The notes under the pieces were generated by a model. The model was given only the letters and a program-made list of their open reading frames with translations. It ran no database searches and was not told the origin of the DNA. From NCBI GenBank assembly GCA_947449575.1, contig CANFRV010000023.1:1-61983 (forward strand): a stretch of DNA of 61,983 nucleotides, in the 5' to 3' direction. A program made the translations under genes and the position numbers. Below are positions 51,877-61,221 of the stretch, piece by piece. The stretch's first letter is position 1. Each line of letters starts with the position of its first letter. The stretch comes from Flavobacteriales bacterium (GTDB lineage: Bacteria > Bacteroidota > Bacteroidia > Flavobacteriales_D > Crocinitomicaceae).

Positions 51877-53790
51877 ATGTGTGGAATTACAGGTTTTATA
51901 GATTGGCAAAAAAAATCGAGTGAAGATATTTTAGTGGCGATGAACACTACCTTGAACCATAGAGGTCCTGATAGTGGCGATGTTAAATTATTCTCTTCAG
52001 TGAATTTTCAAGTGGGTTTTGGTCACAAAAGATTGGCCATAATCGACATTACAGAAACAGGTAAACAGCCCATGCAGTTCCAGCATCTTTGGATCACATA
52101 CAATGGAGAAATTTATAATTTTTCTGAAATTAAGGATGAATTAATCAAACTGGGGCATCAATTCAAAGGACATTCCGACACGGAAATGATTCTGCATGCC
52201 TATGATCAATGGGGAGAAAAATGCATCGAAAAGTTTATCGGCATGTTTGCCTTTGTTATTTTTGATCAAAATAAAAATTCTATTTTTTGCGTGAGAGATA
52301 GGGCAGGGGTAAAGCCTTTCTATTATTATTTTAAAGATGGTTTGTTTTTATTTTCCTCCGAATTAAAAGCTTTTCACGAACATCCTAACTTTAAAAAAGA
52401 AATTAATATCGATGCAGTTGGTGCTTTTATGCAATATGGGAATGTGCCTTCATCGACGTGTATTTTTAATAATTGTCACAAATTAAAACCTGGTCATACA
52501 TTAACAATTTCTCTGTCTGAAATTTCGTCCTTCACCCAAGATCAGGCCCAATATTGGAATGTATACGATTATTACAATAAGCCTAAAAGCAAAATTCCGT
52601 TTGACGAAGCGAAAGTAGAAACTGAAAAAATTCTTCAATCAGCGTGCGAATATAGAATGGTTGCTGATGTGCCGGTCGGAGTATTTCTCAGCGGCGGCTA
52701 TGATAGCGCCTGTGTAACTGCTTTACTGCAAAAAGATCGAACTGAAAAATTAAAAACTTACACCATCGGCGTACCTGATATTGGTTTGAATGAAGCTCCT
52801 TACGCAAAAGAGGTTGCAAATTATTTGGGAACAGATCATACAGAGATTTATTGCACTGAAAAAGAGGCCATCGATTTAATTCCCGAATTATCGTTTTATT
52901 ATGATGAACCGTATGCCGATAGCAGTGCTTTGCCAACAACTTTGGTCAGTAAATTAGCACGAAAAGAGGTGACAGTGGCATTAAGTGCAGATGCTGGCGA
53001 TGAAATTTTTGCTGGCTATAACCGCTATGATTATTTGTTGAGATATGGAAAGAAAATGCAGCAAATTCCTAGTTTTGCGAGAATTTCAGCGGCGAGTCTA
53101 ATGCAATTAATTCCTTCGAATTCAATTCCTGTATTGAAACATAAATACAATTTCCATAATAGATATGAGAAGTTAAAGAATATTTTGAGAGATCCATCAT
53201 CTGAAAGAATTATGTTGAGTTTGAGTCAGCAATTCACAGATAGTCAGATGAATAACCTTTTTAATGCAGAGGTAAAGCAAATAGATTCAGCCTATTTAAG
53301 TAAAGAATTAAAAAAAGAAAATTATTCCCCTCTTTCTTACATGATGGCGATTGATTATCAAACATATTTGGTGGATGATATTTTACAAAAGGTAGATAGA
53401 GCGACAATGACCGTTAGTTTGGAGGGAAGAGAGCCTTTTTTAGATCACCGAGTTGTTGAATGGGCTGCTCAACTTCCGAATGAATATAAATATTTTCAAG
53501 GAACAAAAAAACACATTTTAAAGGAAATAGTGCATCAATATATCCCAAAGGAAATGATGGATAGACCTAAAATGGGGTTTGCAATTCCAATTGCTAATTG
53601 GATGATGAATGAACTGCGCGATTATTTAGAATCATTTATAAATGAAAAAAATATTCGGGAGCAAGGAATATTTAAGTGGGAATATGTAGAAAAACTTAAA
53701 TTTGATTTTTACAATGGCAAGAAAGAGTACGATGTTAAATTATGGTACTTATTAATGTTTCAAACGTGGTATGATCGATGGATGAAATGA
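51877..53790 (+). CDS. asnB: Asparagine synthetase B, glutamine-hydrolysing
   Basis: 637 aa. The N-terminal glutaminase domain starts MCGITGFIDW with Cys2 as nucleophile after Met removal, and LNHRGPDSG and FGHKRLAIID follow. The synthetase domain has the ATP PP-loop FLSGGYDSACV (about residues 270-280). In polysaccharide loci such enzymes often amidate a uronic acid or other sugar acid instead of aspartate, so either role is possible here. It overlaps the following GT4 gene by 13 nt. Confidence 0.94.
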   Translation: MCGITGFIDWQKKSSEDILVAMNTTLNHRGPDSGDVKLFSSVNFQVGFGHKRLAIIDITETGKQPMQFQHLWITYNGEIYNFSEIKDELIKLGHQFKGHSDTEMILHAYDQWGEKCIEKFIGMFAFVIFDQNKNSIFCVRDRAGVKPFYYYFKDGLFLFSSELKAFHEHPNFKKEINIDAVGAFMQYGNVPSSTCIFNNCHKLKPGHTLTISLSEISSFTQDQAQYWNVYDYYNKPKSKIPFDEAKVETEKILQSACEYRMVADVPVGVFLSGGYDSACVTALLQKDRTEKLKTYTIGVPDIGLNEAPYAKEVANYLGTDHTEIYCTEKEAIDLIPELSFYYDEPYADSSALPTTLVSKLARKEVTVALSADAGDEIFAGYNRYDYLLRYGKKMQQIPSFARISAASLMQLIPSNSIPVLKHKYNFHNRYEKLKNILRDPSSERIMLSLSQQFTDSQMNNLFNAEVKQIDSAYLSKELKKENYSPLSYMMAIDYQTYLVDDILQKVDRATMTVSLEGREPFLDHRVVEWAAQLPNEYKYFQGTKKHILKEIVHQYIPKEMMDRPKMGFAIPIANWMMNELRDYLESFINEKNIREQGIFKWEYVEKLKFDFYNGKKEYDVKLWYLLMFQTWYDRWMK

Positions 53791-55043
53791 AAGCTGAAAA
53801 TTTCGTCTTCGAAGGTAAATCGAAGAATGTTTTATATCTATCTTATGATGGAATGACCGACTCTTTGGGGCAATCTCAAGTTTTGCCTTATTTGATAGGA
53901 TTGAGTAAGTATGGATTTACATTTCATATAATAAGCTTCGAAAAACAAGCCCGCTTTCAACAACACAAAGAGCATATTCAGAAAATTTGTGATGATAATA
54001 ATATTGTTTGGCACCCCAATAGTTACACGCAGAAATCACCTTTAATTACAACGATTTGGGATGTGACTAGAATGCGAAAACTAACCAGAAAGCTTCACAT
54101 AGAGCATAATTTTCATGTAATTCATTGTCGTAGTTATATTTCAGCGTTAGTTGGTCTTTCCATGAAAAAGAAATATGGCACGAAGTTTATTTTTGATATG
54201 CGCGGTTTTTGGGCGGATGAAAGAATCGATGCGGGATTGTGGAGCCTAAAAAATCCAATTTTTAAAACGGTTTATTCTTTTTTTAAAAGAAAAGAGCTTC
54301 AGTATTTTAAAAATGCGGATTATACAATTTCTTTAACAAAAAAGGGAAAAGAGGAAATAGAAAGTTGGCCCATTTTTAAGGGAATTCTTCCAAAGATTCA
54401 AATCATTCCTTGTTGTGTTGATCTAGAATTATTTCAACCAGATAGCATAAATGAGAGTGAAAAAAATCAAGTAAAAGAAAACTTAGGAATCAAACAAAAT
54501 GATTTCATTTTAGGATATGTGGGATCTATTGGCACATGGTACATGCTGTCGGAGATGTTAGATTACTTCAAAGTACTGAAGAAACAAAATGCAAATGCTA
54601 GATTTCTTTTTGTGACAGGCGAAAAACCGGAAAATATTTTTGACCAAGCGCAGAAAAAAGGCATTCTAGAACAAGATGTAATTATCACTTCTTGCGTCCA
54701 TCAAAAAGTTCCTTTAAATATTTCAATTTTTGATTCATCTATATTTTTTATTCGACCGACGTATTCAAAAATGGCTTCTTCTCCAACTAAACAAGGTGAA
54801 ATTATGGCAATGGGCATTCCTTTGGTCTGTAATTTTGGAGTTGGCGATACGGATGCAATTGTGACGAATTATGAAGCGGGTTCAGTTATTAACGTTTTTG
54901 ATGACAATCAATATTTACTGGCAATCGAGAATCAAAAATTCGTTAACAAAAACAAAATGATCAGTGGGGCTAAAGAAGTGTATTCTTTAGAACAAGGAGT
55001 GCAAAAATATTTATTTGTTTACAAGCAAGTGTATGAAAAGTAA
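53778..55043 (+). CDS. Glycosyltransferase family 4
   Basis: 421 aa. VLYLSYDGMTDSLGQSQVLP is the start typical of a GT4 branch common beside AsnB and GalE. FIFDMRGFWADERIDAGLW follows. The donor domain holds LGYVGSIGTWYMLSEML and SPTKQGEIMAMGIPLVCN (about residues 332-349). It overlaps asnB by 13 nt and galE by 11 nt. Confidence 0.93.
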   Translation: MDEMKAENFVFEGKSKNVLYLSYDGMTDSLGQSQVLPYLIGLSKYGFTFHIISFEKQARFQQHKEHIQKICDDNNIVWHPNSYTQKSPLITTIWDVTRMRKLTRKLHIEHNFHVIHCRSYISALVGLSMKKKYGTKFIFDMRGFWADERIDAGLWSLKNPIFKTVYSFFKRKELQYFKNADYTISLTKKGKEEIESWPIFKGILPKIQIIPCCVDLELFQPDSINESEKNQVKENLGIKQNDFILGYVGSIGTWYMLSEMLDYFKVLKKQNANARFLFVTGEKPENIFDQAQKKGILEQDVIITSCVHQKVPLNISIFDSSIFFIRPTYSKMASSPTKQGEIMAMGIPLVCNFGVGDTDAIVTNYEAGSVINVFDDNQYLLAIENQKFVNKNKMISGAKEVYSLEQGVQKYLFVYKQVYEK

Positions 55044-56076
55044 AGGTAAAATTATTGTTACAGGCGGCGCAGGGTACATTGGATCTCATACAATTATTGA
55101 ATTAATCGAGAATACTGAATACGAAATTATTTCAATTGATAATTTTTCAAATTCCTCAATGGTTACTTTTGACAGAATTGAAGCGATTACAGGCCGTAAA
55201 GTGGTGAATTATAACGTTGATTTATGTGATCAAAATTTAGTTTTCGAGATTTTAGAAAAGGAAAGTAATTGCATAGGAATAATTCATTTCGCGGCATATA
55301 AATCGGTTCCGGAATCGGTTCAAAATCCATATAAATACTATCATAATAATACCGAATCTCTTTTAAATATTGTAGAAGGCTGCTTGAAATTTGGAATCAG
55401 TAATCTTATTTTTTCATCCTCATGCTCCGTGTATGGAAATATCGATTCTTTGCCGGTAAATGAAGAAACTCAGTGTAATAAATCGGAATCTCCTTATGCG
55501 TATTCAAAACAAATCGGGGAAGCAATTTTAAGAGATTATGCAATTTCTGCTCAACATTTAAAATCAATTTCATTGCGCTATTTCAATCCTGTTGGGGCGC
55601 ATCTTTCTGGATTAATCGGTGAATTTCCTATTCATCCGCCAACAAGTTTGGTGCCTGTAATTACGCAAACAGCGATTGGTAAAATCGAAAAAATGATGGT
55701 GCACGGTGAAGATTACAACACGCGAGATGGCTCATGTATTCGAGATTATATTCACGTGACGGATATTGCGAAGGCACATGTGAAAGCATTAGAATTTTTA
55801 TTTCAAGGAAAAAATGAACAAACGAATTCTATTTTTAATCTAGGTTCGGGCGCTGGCGTGAGTGTGAAAGAGGCAATTTTTTCTTTTGAAAAGAATACGG
55901 GCTTAGCATTAAATTATTCCATTGGCCCGAGGAGGGAAGGGGATGTGGAAGCTATTTTTTCAGATACGACAAAATCAGAAAATGTATTAAATTGGAAAGC
56001 TGAAATTGGTCTTGATCAAATGATGGAATCAGCATGGAAATGGGAAAAGTACCTTAAAAATGGGCAAATTTCATAA
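55033..56076 (+). CDS. galE: UDP-glucose 4-epimerase
   Basis: 347 aa from ATG 55033. An upstream TTG at 55015 is in frame but gives only six extra non-conserved residues. TGGAGYIGSHT is the NAD loop, FAAYKSVPESV and SSSCSVYGN are GalE signatures, and YAYSK holds the catalytic Tyr and Lys. RYFNPVGAH and DGSCIRDYIHVTDIA are further GalE hallmarks. It makes UDP-galactose or UDP-GalNAc for chain assembly. Confidence 0.95.
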   Translation: MKSKGKIIVTGGAGYIGSHTIIELIENTEYEIISIDNFSNSSMVTFDRIEAITGRKVVNYNVDLCDQNLVFEILEKESNCIGIIHFAAYKSVPESVQNPYKYYHNNTESLLNIVEGCLKFGISNLIFSSSCSVYGNIDSLPVNEETQCNKSESPYAYSKQIGEAILRDYAISAQHLKSISLRYFNPVGAHLSGLIGEFPIHPPTSLVPVITQTAIGKIEKMMVHGEDYNTRDGSCIRDYIHVTDIAKAHVKALEFLFQGKNEQTNSIFNLGSGAGVSVKEAIFSFEKNTGLALNYSIGPRREGDVEAIFSDTTKSENVLNWKAEIGLDQMMESAWKWEKYLKNGQIS

Positions 56077-56164
56077 ATTCTAGTAACTTTACGTGTGTGT
56101 TTTTTCTAACAAGTAGTTAAATTAGCAGTAAAATCTTAGGATAACTTTACAAGATATAATAAAA

Positions 56165-57085
56165 ATGACTAAAATACTTATTACTGGTGGAGCAGGTTTT
56201 GTTCCGAGTTCAACAGCAGATCGATTGTTAGAAGACCCTTCTAATTATGTTGTTTTAGTAGATAATTTCTTAACAGGAAACCAAGAAAATTTGCCTTCGC
56301 ACAAGAATTGCAAATTCATAAAATGTGATGTGAATAATTATCAAGAGATTGCACCTATTTTGTGTTCATTTCAATTCGATTATGTCTTTCATTATGCGGC
56401 AGTTGTAGGAGTTAAAAGAACATTGGACAACCCTAAAATGGTATTAGATGACATTCAAGGGATCAAAAATATTTTAGATTTAGCAAAGAGTACAGGGGTG
56501 AAACGTGTGTTTTATTCATCTTCTTCTGAAGTATATGGAGAACCTGTGCATCTACCTCAAAATGAAGAAACTACCCCGCTAAACTCTCGCTTACCGTATG
56601 CGGTTGTTAAAAATGTTGGGGAATCATATTTTAGATCATACCAGCAAGAATTTGGATTAGATTATACTATTTTTCGATTTTTTAATACATATGGACCAAA
56701 ACAAAGTACAGATTTTGTAATGTCTAAATTTATACGACTTGCTTTAAAGAATGAAGACATAACGTTGTATGGAGATGGATTACAGACACGAACTTTTTGT
56801 TATATCGACGATAATACCGAAGCATGTATTAATGCAATGAAAAGTGATCAATTTACAAATATGGTATTTAACATTGGAAGTGATTTAATTTATACGATCA
56901 AAGAATTGGCTGAAATAATTATTCGCTTAACGAAATCCAATTCTAAAATAGTTCATCTTCCTGCATTAGTGGATGGAGATATGACAAGAAGACAGCCTGA
57001 TATTGCGAAAATGAAACAATTATTAAACCGCGATTTACTTCCTCTAGAACAGGGGATTATGAAGGTCCTACAAAGCTTTCAATAA
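56165..57085 (+). CDS. SDR-family NAD-dependent sugar epimerase/decarboxylase
   Basis: 306 aa. ILITGGAGFVPSSTADRL shows the Rossmann loop with an unusual Val-Pro in place of Ile-Gly. HYAAVVGVKRTLDNP and FYSSSSEVYGEP resemble UDP-glucuronate decarboxylases and related epimerases. The catalytic YAVVK is intact, and FRFFNTYGP, TRTFCYIDDN complete the fold. Substrate not certain. It is preceded by 88 nt that contain two TAACTTTAC motifs, a near match to the -7 element. Confidence 0.87.
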   Translation: MTKILITGGAGFVPSSTADRLLEDPSNYVVLVDNFLTGNQENLPSHKNCKFIKCDVNNYQEIAPILCSFQFDYVFHYAAVVGVKRTLDNPKMVLDDIQGIKNILDLAKSTGVKRVFYSSSSEVYGEPVHLPQNEETTPLNSRLPYAVVKNVGESYFRSYQQEFGLDYTIFRFFNTYGPKQSTDFVMSKFIRLALKNEDITLYGDGLQTRTFCYIDDNTEACINAMKSDQFTNMVFNIGSDLIYTIKELAEIIIRLTKSNSKIVHLPALVDGDMTRRQPDIAKMKQLLNRDLLPLEQGIMKVLQSFQ

Positions 57086-57107
57086 ACCAATCACAAATAT
57101 TTAAGGA

Positions 57108-58196
57108 GTGAAGAAACTGGGAAAGTCAATTTTTTTTATGGTGCCTTATCCTTTGGGAAAAGCGCCATCTCAAAGATTCCGTTTTGAACAGTACTTTAAT
57201 TTATTACGTGAAAATCAATTTAATTTTGTCGTTAAGCCTTTTTATTCTGATAAAACATGGGCGATTTTACATCAAGAGGGGAATTTTATAGCCAAATCGC
57301 TTAGAATATCGGCTTCTTTTTTTAGTCGATTTCTTCAACTTTTTCAAGTAATAAAGTATGATTTTGTTTTTATTCATCGGGAGGTAGCTCCCATTGGACC
57401 GCCATTTTTCGAATGGATAATCGCTAAAGTACTGAGAAAGAAAATTATTTATGATTTTGATGATGCAATTTGGTTACCCAATTATAGTGAAGCGAATACA
57501 AGGGTTCAAAAATTGAAATATTACACCAAGGTCAATGGAATAATGAAATGGGCCACTAGAATTAGTGCTGGAAATAAATACTTGGCGACTTATGCTAGTC
57601 AATATAACAAAAATGTTGTCGTCAATCCTACAACAATCGACACCTTAAATTATCACAATCTGGAATTGTATACGTTTGAAAAAGAGACGGACAAAACAGT
57701 GATTGGCTGGACAGGAACGCATACCACAGGAAAATATTTAGGTTTTTTGGTACCTATCTTCGAAAAATTAAGCGTTGAATTTGATTTCGAATTTTGTGTC
57801 ATTTCAAATGAAGATCCTGGTATTAATGTAGAAAATTTAAATTTTATTAAATGGAAAAAGGAATCCGAAATCAATGATCTACTTCGTTTTGATATTGGCG
57901 TGATGCCTCTTTCCGACGATCTCTGGGCGAATGGAAAATGTGGATTTAAAGCGCTGCAATATATGTCGTTAGGAATCCCTGCAATTGCTTCGCCTGTTGG
58001 AATGAATACAGAAATTATCGATGAAGGGGTGAATGGATTTTTATGTACTACCGAAGAAGAGTGGTTTAAGGCATTACATTTTTTATTGTCAGACAAGAAT
58101 AATCGAGAGAAAATGCATCAAGCGGCCAGGGACAAGATAATTCAGAAATATTCCGTCATTTCTAATCAAGAAAATTTTTTAAATTTATTTAATTAA
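57108..58196 (+). CDS. Glycosyltransferase family 4-like
   Basis: 362 aa, GTG start directly behind AAGGA. The next in-frame ATG (57138) would cut a conserved strand (SIFFMVPYPLG). KAPSQRFRFEQYF, IYDFDDAIWLPNYSE, VIGWTGTHTTGKYL and GVMPLSDDLWANGKCGFKAL are signatures of a GT4-like family frequent at the end of O-antigen loci. It is the last gene of the polysaccharide locus. Confidence 0.9.
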   Translation: MKKLGKSIFFMVPYPLGKAPSQRFRFEQYFNLLRENQFNFVVKPFYSDKTWAILHQEGNFIAKSLRISASFFSRFLQLFQVIKYDFVFIHREVAPIGPPFFEWIIAKVLRKKIIYDFDDAIWLPNYSEANTRVQKLKYYTKVNGIMKWATRISAGNKYLATYASQYNKNVVVNPTTIDTLNYHNLELYTFEKETDKTVIGWTGTHTTGKYLGFLVPIFEKLSVEFDFEFCVISNEDPGINVENLNFIKWKKESEINDLLRFDIGVMPLSDDLWANGKCGFKALQYMSLGIPAIASPVGMNTEIIDEGVNGFLCTTEEEWFKALHFLLSDKNNREKMHQAARDKIIQKYSVISNQENFLNLFN

Positions 58197-58207
58197 TCAC
58201 ACCCGTA

Positions 58208-58230
58208 GAGACATAGCATTGCTATGTCTC
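58208..58230. repeat. Perfect hairpin (GAGACATAGCA / TGCTATGTCTC)
   Basis: 11-nt arms with one central base, directly followed by CAAACATC repeated about four times (58229-58262). It resembles the AGACGTAT hairpin at 14213 in design and may be a member of a genome-wide palindromic repeat. It could also end the polysaccharide transcript. Confidence 0.65.
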
Positions 58231-58275
58231 AAACATCAAACATCAAACATCATCAAACATCCAAAAAAATAAACC

Positions 58276-58851
58276 ATGAAAATAGTTTTTGCAACCGCTA
58301 ATAAAAATAAGGCCTACGAAATTCAAAAAATAGCACCTCCTAATATTGAAATTATTAGCTTGAATGATCTCGAATTTTATGAAGAAATTCCTGAAACGTC
58401 AGCGACAATTGAAGGAAATGCGATCCAAAAAGTGGAGTTTATTGTCGATCGATTTAACTTTGATTGTTTTGCCGACGACACAGGATTAGAAATTGAGTCG
58501 TTAGGAGGAGAGCCAGGTGTGTATTCGGCAATATTTGCAGGAGAAGATAGAGATGCTGAGAAAAATATGAATTTAGTGCTTGAGAAATTAGAAGGTGTTT
58601 CGAATAGAAAAGCTCGTTTCAAGACAGTCATTTGCCTTTCTTTGAACAATAAAAGACATGTTTTTGAAGGAATAGTGGAAGGTATTATTAGGGGTGAAAA
58701 ATCAGGTTCTTTAGGGTTTGGTTATGATCCAATTTTTGAACCTGAAAATTGCGGTAAGACATTTGCCGAGATGACTACCGATGAGAAAAACAAAATGAGT
58801 CATCGTGCGCGAGCTTTTGACAAAATGATCAATTTTTTAAGGAATCACTAA
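58276..58851 (+). CDS. rdgB: Non-canonical purine NTP pyrophosphatase (RdgB/HAM1)
   Basis: 191 aa. FATANKNKAYEI at the start, FADDTGLEIESLGGEPGVYS (about residues 65-84), GFGYDPIF and MSHRARAF are the Ham1 signatures. It hydrolyses dITP, ITP and XTP to keep them out of nucleic acids. It marks the return to housekeeping genes after the polysaccharide locus. Confidence 0.97.
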   Translation: MKIVFATANKNKAYEIQKIAPPNIEIISLNDLEFYEEIPETSATIEGNAIQKVEFIVDRFNFDCFADDTGLEIESLGGEPGVYSAIFAGEDRDAEKNMNLVLEKLEGVSNRKARFKTVICLSLNNKRHVFEGIVEGIIRGEKSGSLGFGYDPIFEPENCGKTFAEMTTDEKNKMSHRARAFDKMINFLRNH

Positions 58852-58875
58852 GTTTTTTTGAGTTAAAGATAATAT

Positions 58876-59517
58876 ATGAAGACACTCCAAGAAATACTTC
58901 GAGAAGGTGAAAATAAATGTCAGTCATTTTTTGAAAACACCGATGATGTGCTAGAAATAGCTAGAACGTTAGTTGCATTCTCAAATTGTGATGGAGGAGT
59001 GCTTTTAATTGGCCTAAAGAAAAACGGAAAAATTGTTGGTGTTGACCCACAAAATGAATTGCTAAATATTTCGCTGATCCTGCAAGAAAATTGCCAACCT
59101 CACATGAAGATTTCTTCACGAATATTTCAGGAAAAGGTGAGAATTGTGCTTGAAATTTCAGTCGTATCGGGTAATGAGAAGCCTTATAATGTAATCTATA
59201 ATTCAAAAAAAGAGGTTTTTATTCGAAAAGAAAATAGTAATATTCTCGCCAATAAAATGGTGGAAGACGTATGGAAGTTTAGGCGTTTGAATGAAGTGAA
59301 ACCTATAAATTTATCACCTCCTGAAAAGACTATGTTAGATTTAATTCATTCGAATTCAAAAATATCATTAACAAAAATCCACAAGAAAAGTAATTTATCA
59401 TTCAGTGAAATAGATCGAGTTCTTGTTCGACTGATTTCTTGGAATTATATTGTGATGGAAATGACAGATAACGGCACAGAATTTAGTGAATACCTAAAAG
59501 CTCCCAATCATCTGTAG
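58876..59517 (+). CDS. AlbA_2 (Schlafen-like) domain protein with winged-helix tail
   Basis: 213 aa. The AlbA_2 domain spans about residues 1-120: EILREGENKCQSFFENTD, then TLVAFSNCDGGVLLIGLKKN and GKIVGVDPQNE. The C-terminal ~70 residues (PPEKTMLDLIHSNSKISLTK...) look like a winged helix, suggesting a DNA-binding regulator. Its gene starts 24 nt after rdgB. Target unknown. Confidence 0.85.
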   Translation: MKTLQEILREGENKCQSFFENTDDVLEIARTLVAFSNCDGGVLLIGLKKNGKIVGVDPQNELLNISLILQENCQPHMKISSRIFQEKVRIVLEISVVSGNEKPYNVIYNSKKEVFIRKENSNILANKMVEDVWKFRRLNEVKPINLSPPEKTMLDLIHSNSKISLTKIHKKSNLSFSEIDRVLVRLISWNYIVMEMTDNGTEFSEYLKAPNHL

Positions 59518-59753
59518 CCCTAACGACTAAAATAAGTAGAAAAGAGAGGTTAACATCTTGATTGAATTATTTTTAAGCGGATTTTTTTGTTTGATAATTA
59601 GATCTATCAGTTCTCTTTTTTGATGAAAAACCGATAATTTACGGCTCTTTCTAGAGCAAAAAAAGGGCAATTAAAATAATTAAAGTAGATTTATTTAGAT
59701 TTTTCCAGATTTATTCAGTATCTTTAAGTCGAATTTAGATAATATATACAGAA

Positions 59754-59945
59754 ATGGGTAGACCAGCAACAAAACCGGCTAAACTAAGAGACGGTTTTTA
59801 TATACAAGTGAAAAATCAAGGTGGAACCGGAGTTCTTGTTCGAAGAGACACAAAAGAACAGATGGTATTGGCCGCTGAAGATTATTCTCGCACGAAACAA
59901 GTAAACGTTTTAGGTGAGATGAAAAACGATAAGTGGATAAGTTAA
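59754..59945 (+). CDS. Small conserved-looking protein (63 aa)
   Basis: 63 aa, basic N-terminus MGRPATKPAKLRDGFYI, then FYIQVKNQGGTGVLVRRDTK and AAEDYSRTKQVNVLGEM. I do not know a named family, but the pattern fits small single-gene proteins I associate with Bacteroidota (from memory, unchecked). Support for a real gene: a clean ATG, 236 nt of upstream space with a TATCTTTA near-match to the -7 element, and a strong terminator 20 nt after the stop. Confidence 0.75.
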   Translation: MGRPATKPAKLRDGFYIQVKNQGGTGVLVRRDTKEQMVLAAEDYSRTKQVNVLGEMKNDKWIS

Positions 59946-59964
59946 AAGAAAAATAATTTTTAAT

Positions 59965-59992
59965 AAAAGGTTCTCAATAGAGGGCCTTTTTT
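59965..59992 (+). terminator. Rho-independent terminator of the small protein gene
   Basis: AAAAGGUUCUC pairs with GAGGGCCUUUU (two G-U pairs) around an AAUA loop, and the right arm runs on into T's. This is the clearest terminator in the window. Confidence 0.85.
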
Positions 59993-60020
59993 AGTTTTAC
60001 ACTTTTATGGAATAAATAAA

Positions 60021-60872
60021 ATGGTCAGTTATATGAAAAAACAAGCAATAAAACCAAGGTTTATTTTTTGGTTGGTTATTTTTGGTGTCATGTTGATGAT
60101 TATACCTTTATTTTTAATATTGCATTTAACCGTGCTGGCAAAAATAACGGGTGTTGTAGTTGTGGCTTTAATTTCAATTGCTTTACGAATATGGAGATTG
60201 CAAACGTTAGCGAAAAGGAATAAAGTTTTGAGAATAAAAATGACGTTAAACGAGAGATTTTGGCTTGAAAGACATGTTGCCTTTTATTATTTCTTATCTA
60301 AAAGTGATAAGATTGTTTTTGAAGATCGCATTGGTTTATTTTTAGCTGAAATCATAATCACCGAAAAAGGAAAAGAAATTCCCGAAAAAAGCACGTGTTT
60401 GTTAGTAGCAGCTTCAGCTATAATAGCTTTTTGGGATTTACCTTTTTGGGATTATGTCGATTTGCGAGAAGTTATTGTCTATTCGGATGAAGTTTTAGAG
60501 CAGGAAAATACAACCATAGAAGAGGAAGTGACTAAGAGAGTTAATTCACAAGAAGGCAGCAATTCTATCCTAATAATGTCGCTTTCGGCTTTAAGTTTTG
60601 GGCTTAAACAATCTTCTAAAAATAAGAGCGCAATTGACAATACTTCATTTCTAAATAAAGAACTTTACTACAGTTGGTTTAAATTAATTGAAAAATACAT
60701 TACTGAGAATTTAATCAATGACTTTGAAAATCAAGCAGACCAGCAAAGTAATAAGAGTGAATTTTTTTCCTTCATTAGTAGAAAATATAATAATACACCT
60801 GATTCTTTTAAGCAAGATCATTTCCATTTGTACAATTTTATTCAGGAAATTCTGATTAAAAAGGATAGTTAA
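60021..60872 (+). CDS. MtfA (peptidase M90)-like membrane protein lacking HExxH
   Basis: 283 aa (ATG 60033 is an alternative start). Two N-terminal hydrophobic stretches (about residues 15-55) are followed by an MtfA-like domain: LLVAASAIIAFWDLPFWDYV then VIVYSDEVL (about 127-160), and SEFFSFISRKYNNTPDSFK near the C-terminus, which lines up with the conserved end of M90 zinc peptidases. Where MtfA has its zinc motif (HEFAH), this protein reads LIMSLSALSFG (about 183-193), so neither His nor the Glu is present. It is probably a non-catalytic relative. The alignment is by eye. Confidence 0.65.
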   Translation: MVSYMKKQAIKPRFIFWLVIFGVMLMIIPLFLILHLTVLAKITGVVVVALISIALRIWRLQTLAKRNKVLRIKMTLNERFWLERHVAFYYFLSKSDKIVFEDRIGLFLAEIIITEKGKEIPEKSTCLLVAASAIIAFWDLPFWDYVDLREVIVYSDEVLEQENTTIEEEVTKRVNSQEGSNSILIMSLSALSFGLKQSSKNKSAIDNTSFLNKELYYSWFKLIEKYITENLINDFENQADQQSNKSEFFSFISRKYNNTPDSFKQDHFHLYNFIQEILIKKDS

Positions 60873-60905
60873 AGGAGATAATAGTGAAATTATTTACTCC
60901 TTTTT
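60871..60905 (+). terminator. Terminator behind the MtfA-like gene
   Basis: AAAGGAG directly overlapping the stop codon pairs with CTCCTTT, with an inner TAAT/ATTA pair, and runs into TTTTT. It separates this gene from the rRNA promoter region. Confidence 0.8.
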
Positions 60906-61023
60906 ATATTATCTCAAACCTTATAATGTATTAACTTATTTTTAACTCATAGTTAATCTCTTTTTAATAAGGTCTTTAGTGTATAAATAAATGTTTTGCA
61001 CAAAGTATTTTTGAAAAGGTTGT

Positions 61024-61053
61024 TGTTTATATAAAAAGAGTGTGTATCTTTGC
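61024..61053 (+). promoter_or_regulatory. rRNA operon promoter
   Basis: TTG at 61024-61026, 19 nt of spacer, and TATCTTTG at 61046-61053 fit the Bacteroidota -33/-7 consensus (TTG / TAnnTTTG). The discriminator is CCCCCCG. Transcription would start near 61058-61060, about 245 nt before the mature 16S end. Confidence 0.88.
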
Positions 61054-61151
61054 CCCCCGCAATCGAGCGTATATTTAGGATTTTTGATTTAAATTGATTT
61101 TATTATATTAATTAGCTTGTTATAATAAAAATTATCATTAGTTTTGCACCC

Positions 61152-61175
61152 CCATAGCAAACGCGCTATGGTTTT
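61152..61175 (+). promoter_or_regulatory. Leader hairpin with short T-run
   Basis: CCATAGC pairs with GCTATGG around AAACGC and is followed by TTTT. It lies in the rRNA leader between promoter and boxA. It could act as a pause or attenuator that the antitermination complex overcomes. Confidence 0.5.
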
Positions 61176-61221
61176 ATTAGCAGATTTTATTTAAATAGTA
61201 TTTAGATTTAGTTTCTATATA

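Noticed and set aside
57653-58096. Minus-strand 147-aa ORF
   Set aside because: Fully antisense to the GT4-like gene at 57108, which has clear family motifs.
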